Part shown: piece after piece, positions 1-7,163 of the stretch
How positions within the stretch are numbered: position 1 is the stretch's first letter
Layout: each line of letters starts with the position of its first letter
Origin: a virus
DNA length: 64,000 bases
Direction: 5' to 3' (one strand)
IMG/VR virus record: IMGVR_UViG_3300020185_004854
Location: 1-64,000 of that record
The notes under the pieces: model-generated
The model's database searches: none
Told to the model about the DNA's origin: nothing
The model's input: only the letters and a program-made list of their open reading frames with translations
Program-made: the position numbers and the translations under genes

Positions 1-75
1 TGATATGTCAAGCATTTTATTGTGTTATTGATAAAAAGTTTGTGTTTATATAGTTAAACTAATATTTTGCATCTT

Positions 76-321
76 TTATAATGCTTTTGCTTGGGTTCTA
101 CCCGCTCCATCCATTTGCATCCTAAGAATGCTTGATTGCCCCTTGCGAGCAGTTGCTTGCTTGGCATAAGCAAACGCACTTGGGTCGCTAAAAGTCTGCA
201 TGACCATAGTTGATTTGTCAAGATAAACATTAAGACCCTTCTTGGGTATTGAGTTTGCCATCTTTTCTGCGCTTGCGATTGATTGTTTAATGCTATTTAG
301 GAATGCTTCTGATGTGTTCAT
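76..321 (-). CDS. Small orphan protein, 81 aa
   Basis: I do not recognise this protein. It is basic and Ser/Ala-rich with no membrane segment. Its start codon lies 7 nt after the -10 box of the promoter at 329-357, so the mRNA is predicted to have no real leader and no room for a Shine-Dalgarno site. It is the last gene on the left edge; a further TTGACA box at 6-11 (minus) suggests another gene begins just outside the window. Confidence 0.6.
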   Translation of the reverse strand: MNTSEAFLNSIKQSIASAEKMANSIPKKGLNVYLDKSTMVMQTFSDPSAFAYAKQATARKGQSSILRMQMDGAGRTQAKAL

Positions 322-328
322 GTTAGAT

Positions 329-357
329 ACATTAGATTAATTTTGATTGTCTGTCAA
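329..357 (-). promoter_or_regulatory. sigma70-like promoter, leaderless geometry
   Basis: TTGACA (352-357), 17-bp spacer, TAATGT (329-334). The predicted start site is about 322, one base before the ATG at 321. Confidence 0.6.
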
Positions 358-747
358 TAGTTTTTTTAAATTAAATTCGGGGTGATGTAATTCGTGATGG
401 CAATTATGACAGAGCAACTGACATTGATCAGCTTCCTTTAAAACTTTATTCCAATTATAATTTGCTATATTTCGCATCTCTACATTGAATAATTTTTTAT
501 CGGGATTTATATGGTGAAAAGTTAATGCAGTTAAGTTTTTTTTATAACCACATATTTCGCAACATCCACCTTTTAATTTGACTAAATTTAGTTTTCTTTT
601 TATTCCTCTTTTTCGTTGCCTTATGTAAGAAACATTGTTTAAATTTGAATTCTTATTTTTGCATTTTTGGGAGCAAAATTTTCTCTGCTGACCTTCTAAT
701 TGTATGTCGCATATAACACAATTTTTATAAACCCCTTTTTTTATCAT
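337..747 (-). CDS. HNH endonuclease with zinc-finger cysteines
   Basis: Probable HNH nuclease of the phage or homing type. The N-terminus has a CxxC...CSQKC zinc-ribbon pair (about residues 10-29). The C-terminal half carries CCEICG, the HHINP motif (about 98-102) and CHNCHHELHH, the usual ββα-metal core. Such genes are often selfish inserts in phages and this one sits alone between unrelated small genes. There is no intron evidence around it. The target is unknown. Confidence 0.8.
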   Translation of the reverse strand: MIKKGVYKNCVICDIQLEGQQRKFCSQKCKNKNSNLNNVSYIRQRKRGIKRKLNLVKLKGGCCEICGYKKNLTALTFHHINPDKKLFNVEMRNIANYNWNKVLKEADQCQLLCHNCHHELHHPEFNLKKLLTDNQN

Positions 748-776
748 AATTTATTTTGCTTTTATTTAAATATTTG

Positions 777-793
777 CACGGAGAGTATCCGTG
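777..793 (-). terminator. Possible weak terminator hairpin
   Basis: A perfect 6-bp stem, CACGGA/TCCGTG, with a 5-nt loop. On the minus strand it is followed by a mixed A/T stretch rather than a clean U-run, so termination is uncertain. Confidence 0.3.
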
Positions 794-827
794 ACTAACT
801 CCAATATAGTAGTAATCGAATTACTTG

Positions 828-947
828 CTAGTCTTTTTCTGTATCGTCATACAAGGTAGATTTTGCTAACTCAGTAGGATCAAGCGCTATTCGGGCTTTT
901 CACGAACTACTAAAATCGCTCACATTAAGAGGTGAACCTATTCTAAA
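828..947 (-). other. Coding-like tail after a stop codon
   Basis: Part of the 200-nt gap between the genes at 337-747 and 948-1355. In the same frame as the upstream gene and after its TGA, the sequence reads FRIGSPLNVSDFSSS, a second TGA (900-902), then KARIALDPTELAKSTLYDDT and so on to a TAG at 828-830. It looks like protein but has no good start codon. It may be a decayed 3' end, or chance. Confidence 0.3.
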
Positions 948-1355
948 TCAATACCAACAAGAGTAAAAGATTCTATGTTTCTTGTCAAGCATTTTTTTTG
1001 CATCTGTCACGAATTGTAAATCACTCTCTAAATAGTAATAACTATTTTCGGGGTAATCATTGCCATCTTCGCCTGTCCAAAAGAAAGAATCACTACCCCA
1101 AAAGAAACCATTAGATTCGGGCATAGTCATTGTAAGAATGTCATCTTCAAGAGCATTAATATCTTCTTCGGTAAGTTGCAACTCAACACAATTGAAATCA
1201 CCATCTTCATTGGTATTGGGGCAACCTTTAGATTCCCATAATTGTTGCATCCAACCTTGCAAACGATTGTGTTTGCGCCACTCCGCTATTTGAACATCGT
1301 CCTCACTATTTCTCTTGCGAGGTGGACGAGCGTAAGCATACATATCTAATCCCAT
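948..1355 (-). CDS. Conserved phage protein of the 'MGLDMY' type, 135 aa
   Basis: Begins MGLDMYAYA, a start I recognise from a family of uncharacterised phage and bacterial proteins; no function is established. It is acidic and rich in aromatic residues. AGGAG lies 8 nt before the ATG, so this gene uses a normal ribosome binding site, unlike many neighbours. A same-frame coding-like stretch follows its stop, so the protein may be truncated. Confidence 0.75.
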   Translation of the reverse strand: MGLDMYAYARPPRKRNSEDDVQIAEWRKHNRLQGWMQQLWESKGCPNTNEDGDFNCVELQLTEEDINALEDDILTMTMPESNGFFWGSDSFFWTGEDGNDYPENSYYYLESDLQFVTDAKKMLDKKHRIFYSCWY

Positions 1356-1367
1356 AATAATTTTCTC

Positions 1368-1631
1368 CTATTTATTTTGTTGTTTGCGAGCATTCATTTT
1401 TTTGGTAAATGTTCTCGCGTTGTGTTTAAGATAGACTTTGTTGCCGTCCTTGTCAAGTTTATTTAGTGCAACCGCAAACCCTAATTGTTTTAAAGAATCA
1501 AGATCGACTCCATCAAGGCTTTTTTTACGAGTCATATTGTTAATAGCTAAAGCATGAACAGAAGTTACGACATAAAGTGGTTCTACTCTATTCCTTAAAA
1601 TTTTTGGTTCAACTAAAATTTCGTCTTTCAT
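1368..1631 (-). CDS. Small orphan protein, 87 aa
   Basis: No recognisable domain; basic C-terminus. Its ATG is exactly 7 nt after the last base of the -10 box at 1638-1643, so the predicted transcript starts at the A of the ATG. The stop lies 13 nt before the start of the MGLDMY gene, so the two are probably co-transcribed. Confidence 0.6.
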   Translation of the reverse strand: MKDEILVEPKILRNRVEPLYVVTSVHALAINNMTRKKSLDGVDLDSLKQLGFAVALNKLDKDGNKVYLKHNARTFTKKMNARKQQNK

Positions 1632-1637
1632 AATTGT

Positions 1638-1666
1638 ACATTAAAGTAAAAATAAAAAGTTGTCAA
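1638..1666 (-). promoter_or_regulatory. sigma70-like promoter, leaderless geometry
   Basis: TTGACA (1661-1666), 17-bp spacer, TAATGT (1638-1643); predicted start 1631, the first base of the ATG. The -35 box overlaps the 3' end of the SprT-like gene. Confidence 0.65.
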
Positions 1667-2166
1667 GCGCTAAATATTTCATTTACCAATGCTTTTGTTG
1701 TACGATCAATCGCTTTCTCTTTATCGCTAATAAATAAACCAACATGGCATTTTGGGCAAGAGTATGTTCTGTTTTTTCTCAACCTATGTTTTCTGAAAGT
1801 CAAACCACAACAAGTGTCAACATACTTGTGATGATTTTTTGGTTTATTTAAATTAGACTTACTGCAAGACTTTGGTACTGCGCCAATTTCTCTGCAAACT
1901 TTTTTCCACAAAAAACCATGACCAATGCTTTGAGAACCATAACGCTCATAAGCTAACGCATGGGCGATTTCGTGAAGAATAGTATCCTTAACATCTGCTA
2001 AATCATTTAATTCAACATACCATTTAGACAATCGAATTTCTCGCCAATTATAACTACAAGTGCCAAGCGAGCGCTTTTTATTTTGCCAACGAAATGTCCA
2101 CCCCCTAGACAAACCATGTTCGTGCATTAATACATGAGTGAGTGCTGATGCTTTTTTTAATTCCAT
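1663..2166 (-). CDS. SprT-like zinc metalloprotease
   Basis: A 167-aa protein of the SprT/Spartan-like family. The metalloprotease motif HEIAHAL is at residues 65-71, with a third likely ligand in SIGHGFLW. A C-terminal zinc ribbon (CC near 118-119, CPKC near 137-140) matches the family's usual two-part architecture. Eukaryotic Spartan cleaves DNA-protein crosslinks; the bacterial and phage role is uncertain. The start is fixed by a promoter whose predicted +1 is the A of this ATG. Confidence 0.85.
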   Translation of the reverse strand: MELKKASALTHVLMHEHGLSRGWTFRWQNKKRSLGTCSYNWREIRLSKWYVELNDLADVKDTILHEIAHALAYERYGSQSIGHGFLWKKVCREIGAVPKSCSKSNLNKPKNHHKYVDTCCGLTFRKHRLRKNRTYSCPKCHVGLFISDKEKAIDRTTKALVNEIFSA

Positions 2167-2172
2167 ATCAAC

Positions 2173-2201
2173 ACACTAATGAAAAAATTAAATTATGTCA
2201 A
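2173..2201 (-). promoter_or_regulatory. sigma70-like promoter, leaderless geometry
   Basis: TTGACA (2196-2201), 17-bp spacer, TAGTGT (2173-2178); predicted start 2166, the first base of the SprT-like ATG. Confidence 0.65.
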
Positions 2202-2203
2202 CA

Positions 2204-2464
2204 CTATTTTGTATATTTGCTTAATGTTCCTTTTTCTAAGTTTAATTCTCTTTCTATTTCCTTAGCGACATTTTCGCCAACAGATATTTCGTGATCGTTT
2301 GATAAAGAATTTAATAACTCAACTAAATTTTTTCCTGTTTTAACTCGATTCTCTTCCCCTACTAGAAATAAATTGTCAGCAGTTATAAGCGTAAGATCAT
2401 CTAGTTTAATGATGATATGATTAATCGAATCTGTGCTTCCTCGTAATCCTAATTGTATTTTCAT
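2204..2464 (-). CDS. Small orphan protein, 86 aa
   Basis: Not recognised. It begins MKIQLGLRGSTDSINHIIIKLDD, suggestive of a β-rich N-terminus, and ends in a charged helical stretch. It lies at the end of a run of overlapping small genes (2469-3919). Confidence 0.55.
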   Translation of the reverse strand: MKIQLGLRGSTDSINHIIIKLDDLTLITADNLFLVGEENRVKTGKNLVELLNSLSNDHEISVGENVAKEIERELNLEKGTLSKYTK

Positions 2465-2468
2465 TTAA

Positions 2469-2597
2469 TTATATATTTTTTAATTGCTCAAGAATTCTTT
2501 CGTTTTTAATCATAGAATCTTTTATTATATTATTAATCTTTCTTTTACGGCAGAGTGACCATATTGTTTTTTTTATTAAATTAAAAATCGTTCTCAT
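2469..2597 (-). CDS. Very small basic protein, 42 aa
   Basis: An ATG-initiated frame reading MRTIFNLIKKTIWSLCRKRK and ending LEQLKNI. It overlaps the 3' end of the gene at 2581-2826 and stops 4 nt before the next gene's ATG, filling an otherwise empty gap. Basic and amphipathic; function unknown. Confidence 0.4.
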   Translation of the reverse strand: MRTIFNLIKKTIWSLCRKRKINNIIKDSMIKNERILEQLKNI

Positions 2598-2826
2598 GTA
2601 CTTCTTTTTTCATTTCTTTTTTTATTTCTGCATATATTTTATAAAGCATATCTTTTTGAATGTCATATTTTAGTTTTCTTTTATTCCATTTTATTTGCGT
2701 TTCTTCTTTATTGTTTAAATAAAGCTCAAGAGTGGGATACTCTATGTTTTTGTCAACATTTCTAACTGCATATAACGCCATGTTAAAACCATGCCTTGCT
2801 CCACTATTAAATTTATCGTTCGCCAT
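2581..2826 (-). CDS. Small orphan protein, 81 aa
   Basis: Begins MANDKFNSGARHGFNMALYA; Lys-rich helical C-terminus. It overlaps the 46-aa gene upstream by 14 nt. No function recognised. Confidence 0.55.
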   Translation of the reverse strand: MANDKFNSGARHGFNMALYAVRNVDKNIEYPTLELYLNNKEETQIKWNKRKLKYDIQKDMLYKIYAEIKKEMKKEVHENDF

Positions 2827-2953
2827 TATTAATTAACCCTAATAATGTTTTTTGATTATTAAATATTTTATTTGCCAATGAATTTATTTGATCATCAGTT
2901 AATTCGTCATCAATTTCATAAAGAAAGTTTTGTATTTGCGTTTCTGTGACCAT
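2813..2953 (-). CDS. Very small acidic protein, 46 aa
   Basis: Reads MVTETQIQNFLYEIDDELTD and ends LINNGER. Its ATG overlaps the stop of the membrane peptide upstream (TAATG) and its end overlaps the next gene, the coupled arrangement seen throughout this cluster. Confidence 0.5.
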   Translation of the reverse strand: MVTETQIQNFLYEIDDELTDDQINSLANKIFNNQKTLLGLINNGER

Positions 2954-3066
2954 TAGTCGGAGTCTATATTAGTAATGATTAAAACAAAAAGCAAGACTAA
3001 AACACACCCTGTTAAAATGTTAATCGCATAGAAAACATCGGGCAAACTTTTTAATAAAAAATTCAT
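2953..3066 (-). CDS. Single-pass membrane peptide, 37 aa
   Basis: Reads MNFLLKSLPDVFYAINILTG and then a hydrophobic segment ending in IITNIDSD. One transmembrane helix (about residues 14-33). The start overlaps the upstream gene's end and the stop overlaps the next start (TAATG), supporting translation by coupling. It could be a small inner-membrane effector; function unknown. Confidence 0.5.
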   Translation of the reverse strand: MNFLLKSLPDVFYAINILTGCVLVLLFVLIITNIDSD

Positions 3067-3302
3067 AACGAGTTTCCGTGTTCATCATCAATTATCATAT
3101 AACTAGAAGAAGTATTTGTTGAGTTTAATTGTTTAGAAATATTATGTTGCATACGAAGCATAATACCATCTACATACCCAAGGTTATTAAAATCTTTTTG
3201 CTCGATGCAAGCGCCATGTTCTAAATCATCAAGTATGCACTCACAAGCGCTAATAATGTCATACAAATGATACTCTTCCTTACTTAAACTTTCTGCGTTC
3301 AC
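3063..3302 (-). CDS. Small acidic orphan protein, 79 aa
   Basis: A helical, acidic protein (KEEYHLYDIISACECILDDL). Start overlaps the stop of the 206-aa gene upstream by 4 nt. No domain recognised. Confidence 0.55.
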   Translation of the reverse strand: MNAESLSKEEYHLYDIISACECILDDLEHGACIEQKDFNNLGYVDGIMLRMQHNISKQLNSTNTSSSYMIIDDEHGNSL

Positions 3303-3919
3303 GCTATTAACAAACCCTCTTCAACATCTTCTTCTAAGGATAATCCCTGCAAGTCGGGAACAACGACCTCAACGAGGAAGTTTTTAACCCCCTCAACAAT
3401 TTGAATCAATTCTTGAAACTCATCAAACAACATAGAATTAGAATCACCTTGCCCACCATAGCACATACGATAACCCTCTTTAAGCGGTGCAATATTTGGT
3501 TTGTTTTTTCTTACCCAATTTCCTGTTTGCGGGCATTGGACATATTCCCAAGGATTATGAAAAGAATTTAAGTAAACTAAAATATCAAGTCCGCCAACAT
3601 TATTCCCAACACTATCTCTCCTATGCGTGCAATCAATAAAATCAATATTGGCAGATGGGAAATCAGCATTCAAATCTTTAAGTTGAACCATAACACCTTT
3701 ATAGTTTTCTCTACCATGATAAACTTGACCTTGATAACCCGTCTGTTTATGTCCACCTGTTAATTTGCACATTTTTAGGTCACGATTACCTTTGCTAGTC
3801 CAAGACAATACATTTTCTTGTGGTAATAACTTTTTGGTCAATTTATTGCTTTTAAAGAAGATGTTTTCGGGACTCCATGTTTTCCAATTTATTTTTTGCG
3901 TCTCAAAATAATTTTTCAT
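3299..3919 (-). CDS. Orphan protein, 206 aa
   Basis: First gene of the cluster running down to 2204. It has scattered Cys and Trp residues, several Gly-Asn-rich turns and an acidic C-terminus (LSLEEDVEEGLLIA). I recognise no family. The promoter at 3951-3979 gives a 25-nt leader without a clear Shine-Dalgarno site. Confidence 0.65.
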   Translation of the reverse strand: MKNYFETQKINWKTWSPENIFFKSNKLTKKLLPQENVLSWTSKGNRDLKMCKLTGGHKQTGYQGQVYHGRENYKGVMVQLKDLNADFPSANIDFIDCTHRRDSVGNNVGGLDILVYLNSFHNPWEYVQCPQTGNWVRKNKPNIAPLKEGYRMCYGGQGDSNSMLFDEFQELIQIVEGVKNFLVEVVVPDLQGLSLEEDVEEGLLIA

Positions 3920-3950
3920 AATGTATCTATTTAATTGTTAATTAATAATA

Positions 3951-3979
3951 ATATTAAGAAACTTCTTTGGAGTTGTCAA
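3951..3979 (-). promoter_or_regulatory. sigma70-like promoter
   Basis: TTGACA (3974-3979), 17-bp spacer, TAATAT (3951-3956); predicted start about 3944, 25 nt before the 206-aa gene. It overlaps the end of the 59-aa gene. Confidence 0.6.
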
Positions 3980-4133
3980 GGGAAAAATTTGCAAAATGAT
4001 GCCCATGCTCGTCATAAAAAGCTTGAACGACTTCTGTCGCAGTTAAGACTTTAGCGTGTTCATCTAAATCTTCGCCAATAGCAGAGACTTCCGCTTCATT
4101 AATTACTATATACATTGCTTCTTCTAGATTCAT
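3954..4133 (-). CDS. Small acidic protein, 59 aa
   Basis: Reads MNLEEAMYIVINEAEVSAIG and ends LDNSKEVS. The ATG overlaps the stop of the gene upstream by 4 nt. Not recognised. Confidence 0.5.
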   Translation of the reverse strand: MNLEEAMYIVINEAEVSAIGEDLDEHAKVLTATEVVQAFYDEHGHHFANFSLDNSKEVS

Positions 4134-4363
4134 TTTGCTCCTCCTGTTTGATCATTTTTATTGTCTGAGAAAAGCTGATTCCACTCATCACGAATTTCAA
4201 TATCCGATACATCTTCTAATGGTTCGCATCCATAGATCAATATATCTATAATATTTGAAACGCTTATGTTCATAGCTTCAGTTTCAGCAAGATCATATCT
4301 CATATCATCAACAGATGGTTCGCCTTCTCTAGATTGTTTTTTTGTAGTTCTCATATTTATCAT
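4130..4363 (-). CDS. Small orphan protein, 77 aa
   Basis: Acidic, hydrophilic, with a hydrophobic stretch SVSNIIDILIYGCEPL. Coupled by ATGA-type overlaps at both ends. Confidence 0.55.
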   Translation of the reverse strand: MINMRTTKKQSREGEPSVDDMRYDLAETEAMNISVSNIIDILIYGCEPLEDVSDIEIRDEWNQLFSDNKNDQTGGAK

Positions 4364-4563
4364 TCTTTGTTTTGTGTTCCAATTACGAGTAGCTTAATAT
4401 CTTTACCTGTGTCAGTCAAGTTAAAAACATCAAGCGCGACTTGATAAACTTCGCCATCTTCGGGTTGAATAGCAATCCAAGAAGTATTTTCTCCGTTTTT
4501 AGCTTGCACCACATCCCATTCATGCTCAATCAATCTAGATTTTTGATATTTATTTAGTTTCAT
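4360..4563 (-). CDS. Small orphan protein, 67 aa
   Basis: A compact protein that looks β-rich (TSWIAIQPEDGEVYQVALDV). Overlaps the next gene by 4 nt and the upstream one by 14 nt. Confidence 0.55.
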   Translation of the reverse strand: MKLNKYQKSRLIEHEWDVVQAKNGENTSWIAIQPEDGEVYQVALDVFNLTDTGKDIKLLVIGTQNKE

Positions 4564-4738
4564 TTTGCAATTCCTCTAATTTTTCATATAAATTATTTAT
4601 CCCTCTTTCCAATTTCAATATGTATTGAATATTATGAGGTTCTTTAGCTTCAATGTAATCCAATTCTATTTCTAGCTTACGAATTTCTTTTTTAAGTTTT
4701 ACAATTTGATCTTCGTTGTGATTATCTTGTTGACTCAT
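4550..4738 (-). CDS. Small coiled-coil protein, 62 aa
   Basis: Nearly the whole sequence has heptad-like Leu/Ile spacing (IVKLKKEIRKLEIELDYIEA), so a short coiled coil is likely. Function unknown; coupled to both neighbours. Confidence 0.55.
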   Translation of the reverse strand: MSQQDNHNEDQIVKLKKEIRKLEIELDYIEAKEPHNIQYILKLERGINNLYEKLEELQNETK

Positions 4739-4952
4739 CTAATTGACTCCAATCTACTTCCGAACTTTTTATCTTCCACGCAATATCTCCATTTGTAGGA
4801 TCAGCATATTCGATATTGAAATCACAATCATCAAGAGTTTCGTATGGATCATACTCTCTCACTATTTGCTCTGCCTCGTCTCGATTTTCTGCTTCAACAT
4901 AGAAGCAATTAATTATTTTTATTCCAACGCAATATTCTCTTTTTTTACTCAT
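4722..4952 (-). CDS. Small 'AES' family protein, 76 aa
   Basis: Pattern: short β-strand (REYCVGIKI), β-strand plus helix 'FYVEAENRDEAEQIV', then an acidic tail. The same pattern recurs in the proteins at 5944-6135, 7138-7365 and 26823-27086, so I treat them as one paralogous phage family of unknown function. Confidence 0.6.
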   Translation of the reverse strand: MSKKREYCVGIKIINCFYVEAENRDEAEQIVREYDPYETLDDCDFNIEYADPTNGDIAWKIKSSEVDWSQLDESTR

Positions 4953-5124
4953 TTTCTTTTTTCTTGTGGTAATTCTTGTCTAATAATTCATCTAGTAAAT
5001 GTATAATTCCCCAACCCATTTCTTCGTCAAGTAGTCCATGAACGCCTTCACCCTTATCATCATGCCACAAAATTGATAGCAAATGATCCCTTTGTTTTTC
5101 TAGTAATTTGTAATCAATGTTCAT
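4945..5124 (-). CDS. Small orphan protein, 59 aa
   Basis: Reads MNIDYKLLEKQRDHLLSILW and ends KKKENE. Overlaps neighbours by 4 and 8 nt, consistent with translational coupling. Confidence 0.5.
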   Translation of the reverse strand: MNIDYKLLEKQRDHLLSILWHDDKGEGVHGLLDEEMGWGIIHLLDELLDKNYHKKKENE

Positions 5125-5603
5125 TTTTTTGCTATATATTTATTTAGATAATCGCCCGAAGCTTCCATGTTTTTTAAGTGACCTTCAAAAACAGGGTCAT
5201 CGTCTCCCATTAATTTTTGTCTATATTCTTCTGCCATATCAGAACCCCATTCATCAACTGATTCATCAGATAAATCACAAGCAATTTCTATATTAGTGAG
5301 ATTGTGAATAGCTTCATCTGCATAAACGCTTCCGTCTTTATTAAGACTTGGTTGTTTAAACCATTTGCGACACTTTTTATAAGATGCAATATGCCTATCA
5401 ATAATTTCAATATCATCCTTAATACAAGCCAAGCGATGTTTGAGTTGAAGATTTTCTAGCATTAATCTCTCTAAGTTATCCTTGTGAATTTTAGCTTCAA
5501 CTTCTTTTAAATAAGTATAAGCACCTTCTCGTTGCTTTTCCGCAAGAGTGGCATTTACTGAATCTTCGTAAGTTGGGCAATCGTCTCCTATTGTTTCTTT
5601 CAT
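5121..5603 (-). CDS. Orphan helical protein, 160 aa
   Basis: A mainly helical charged protein with a probable coiled coil at about residues 20-65. No domain recognised. It heads the operon 5603 to 3954; the promoter at 5609-5637 puts +1 at the start codon. Confidence 0.6.
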   Translation of the reverse strand: MKETIGDDCPTYEDSVNATLAEKQREGAYTYLKEVEAKIHKDNLERLMLENLQLKHRLACIKDDIEIIDRHIASYKKCRKWFKQPSLNKDGSVYADEAIHNLTNIEIACDLSDESVDEWGSDMAEEYRQKLMGDDDPVFEGHLKNMEASGDYLNKYIAKK

Positions 5604-5608
5604 TCTTT

Positions 5609-5637
5609 TACTTTATATTGATTGTTTCGAGTTGTCA
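5609..5637 (-). promoter_or_regulatory. sigma70-like promoter, leaderless geometry
   Basis: TTGACA (5632-5637), 17-bp spacer, TAAAGT (5609-5614); predicted start 5602-5603, coinciding with the ATG at 5603. Confidence 0.65.
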
Positions 5638-5644
5638 AATGTTT

Positions 5645-5941
5645 TTATTCTAAATCTTTTAATATATCATCTAATCGCTCTAGTGTTATTACTTCACTTT
5701 TGTCCATATCTTTACAAAATTCAGAAAATTTAATTTTATTTAAATCTAATATTTTATCTCCATCAATGATATGTTTATTTACATCGTGTATCATTAACTC
5801 TAAAGTGTCAAGCAAATCTGTTGGACTTTCTCCAATTATTTCGGGCTTTTCACTATGGGCGCATATTTCACCATCGTCATTGTACATGACTTCATAAAGA
5901 CCATAAGTTTTTTTGTCTTTAATTATTCTATAATTCCACAT
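5645..5941 (-). CDS. Orphan protein, 98 aa
   Basis: Begins MWNYRIIKDKKTYGLYEVMY with a β-hairpin look (GLYEVMYNDDGEICAHSEKP) followed by helices. The opening recalls a common small phage family ('W.YRI...G.Y.I.EVYYD..G') without known function. Two nt separate it from the gene upstream. Confidence 0.6.
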   Translation of the reverse strand: MWNYRIIKDKKTYGLYEVMYNDDGEICAHSEKPEIIGESPTDLLDTLELMIHDVNKHIIDGDKILDLNKIKFSEFCKDMDKSEVITLERLDDILKDLE

Positions 5942-5943
5942 AT

Positions 5944-6135
5944 TTACATTTCGTAAGTCTGTTCCAATTCAGCATTTTGATAATCTTCTGCGAGCATTTC
6001 ACATTGATCTCCATATATCTCAATACCCCCATGCTCTACCAATATTTCGCGAGCTTCTTTTTCTGATTCAGCTTGGATTTCGTAGATATATGCAGTAGGC
6101 ACAGAGAATACAAAATATTTATCCTTCTGCGCCAT
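5944..6135 (-). CDS. Small 'AES' family protein, 63 aa
   Basis: KYFVFSVPTAYIYEIQAESEKEAREIL matches the strand-strand-helix pattern of 4722-4952 and 7138-7365. Acidic C-terminus. Overlaps the AbrB-like gene by 17 nt. Confidence 0.6.
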   Translation of the reverse strand: MAQKDKYFVFSVPTAYIYEIQAESEKEAREILVEHGGIEIYGDQCEMLAEDYQNAELEQTYEM

Positions 6136-6430
6136 ATTTTTCTTTCACCTCTTCATGTTTAATATATTCCTTCATTACATTTTCTATCCATTGATTAAAA
6201 CTCACCCCCTGTTCGTGAGCGTGTTGCATATATTTAAATAGTTCATCTTTATCAAAGTCAAGCTCAATCGTTTCATATTTTACTTTTTGAATAATAAATC
6301 CACCATCTTTCTCGATAAATTTAACATCATCACCTTCTTCCCAACCTAATCTGTCAAGAAGATCATTAGGTAAGCGAAAGTACAATTCACCATCCACGCT
6401 TTCTTTAACTTCTAATTCTGAAACTTTCAT
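6119..6430 (-). CDS. AbrB/MazE-like transcription regulator
   Basis: 103 aa. Residues about 10-45 (ELYFRLPNDLLDRLGWEEGD then DVKFIEKDGGFIIQKV) fit the swapped-hairpin SpoVT/AbrB DNA-binding fold, as in MazE-type antitoxins. The C-terminal half (FNQWIENVMKEYI) resembles a ribbon-helix-helix helix pair. No toxin gene is evident next door, so a regulator is more likely than an antitoxin. A promoter at 6453-6481 gives a leader of about 16 nt. Confidence 0.65.
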   Translation of the reverse strand: MKVSELEVKESVDGELYFRLPNDLLDRLGWEEGDDVKFIEKDGGFIIQKVKYETIELDFDKDELFKYMQHAHEQGVSFNQWIENVMKEYIKHEEVKEKYGAEG

Positions 6431-6452
6431 TTTTTCTTACTTTAATAATTGT

Positions 6453-6481
6453 ACTCTAGTTTAATTTTTGGTTGTTGTCAA
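6453..6481 (-). promoter_or_regulatory. sigma70-like promoter
   Basis: TTGACA (6476-6481), 17-bp spacer, TAGAGT (6453-6458); predicted start about 6446, giving a 16-nt leader to the AbrB-like gene. It overlaps the 3' end of the RaiA-like gene. Confidence 0.6.
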
Positions 6482-6839
6482 TAATTTTTTGAACAGGTAA
6501 ATTGGGGTCTTTATTGTACCTTCTTTGCTTCTTTAAGATTCTTGAATCTTTACGAATACTCCTATCGAGTTTACTAATTAATTCATCAATAGATTTATAT
6601 ACGCTATCTGATTCAGCATGAAAGACACTAACTAGACCTTTGATTTTCATGTGACCTGTTACTGCGAATTCGTATTGATTCGTAGATGAGTTAAGATTTT
6701 TTTGTAATTCAAATCGAAGACTTGAGATGAGCCTTTGATGTTTTAATAACTTTTCGCATTTGTGTTGAATGACATTTTTTACATTATCACTAATTTTAAA
6801 TCGAATACCCGATATAATAATATTATTTAGCGCTAACAT
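6456..6839 (-). CDS. Ribosome hibernation factor, RaiA/HPF family
   Basis: 127 aa. The pattern IIISGIRFKISDNVKNVIQH, a variable β segment, a central Gly-containing strand and a final helix (SIDELISKLDRSIRKDSRIL) match the βαβββα fold of RaiA/HPF ('sigma-54 modulation') proteins. Known members bind the 30S decoding channel and stop translation. Its length resembles E. coli RaiA, with a basic tail after residue 105, rather than long HPF. It follows the 95-aa gene at 6841 with almost no gap. A phage copy suggests deliberate restraint of host ribosomes (inference). Confidence 0.72.
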   Translation of the reverse strand: MLALNNIIISGIRFKISDNVKNVIQHKCEKLLKHQRLISSLRFELQKNLNSSTNQYEFAVTGHMKIKGLVSVFHAESDSVYKSIDELISKLDRSIRKDSRILKKQRRYNKDPNLPVQKIIDNNQKLN

Positions 6840-6840
6840 A

Positions 6841-7128
6841 TTATGTTAATTTCACTCCTTGTTCATTTATTTCACCCCTAATAAACGCGCCAAAATCATC
6901 ATTGTTTAAATGTGATGTGTCGGGTGGAACAACACCAAACTCTCCATCCACTCCAAGTTCTTTGAGTCTATCGTTGAGTAGATTATTTAATTCGTAATTT
7001 AATTTATATAATTTATCTACAATTTTTTGAGCGGGTGCATATTCTGCTAACTCACTAATGCGAGTATTTAATCCACTCTCAACTTCAAATAAACTATTTA
7101 GCACTCTAATTTCTTCTGTTTTGTTCAT
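6841..7128 (-). CDS. Orphan protein, 95 aa
   Basis: Helical N-terminus (EEIRVLNSLFEVESGLNTRI) and a proline-containing acidic C-terminus. Not recognised. The promoter at 7135-7163 has its predicted +1 exactly at this ATG; the RaiA-like gene is the next gene of the same transcript. Confidence 0.6.
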   Translation of the reverse strand: MNKTEEIRVLNSLFEVESGLNTRISELAEYAPAQKIVDKLYKLNYELNNLLNDRLKELGVDGEFGVVPPDTSHLNNDDFGAFIRGEINEQGVKLT

Positions 7129-7134
7129 GTCTTT

Positions 7135-7163
7135 ATCTTATAAGTCTTGGTTTAAATTGTCAA
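7135..7163 (-). promoter_or_regulatory. sigma70-like promoter, leaderless geometry
   Basis: TTGACA (7158-7163), 17-bp spacer, TAAGAT (7135-7140), 6 nt, then ATG; predicted start 7128 is the A of the start codon. Confidence 0.7.

Noticed and set aside
1634-1831. Plus-strand frames opposite long minus-strand genes (also 5622-5897, 42247-42474, 59846-60402 and others)
   Set aside because: They are antisense shadows with poor starts and unnatural composition; the opposing frames have recognisable domains or coupled starts.
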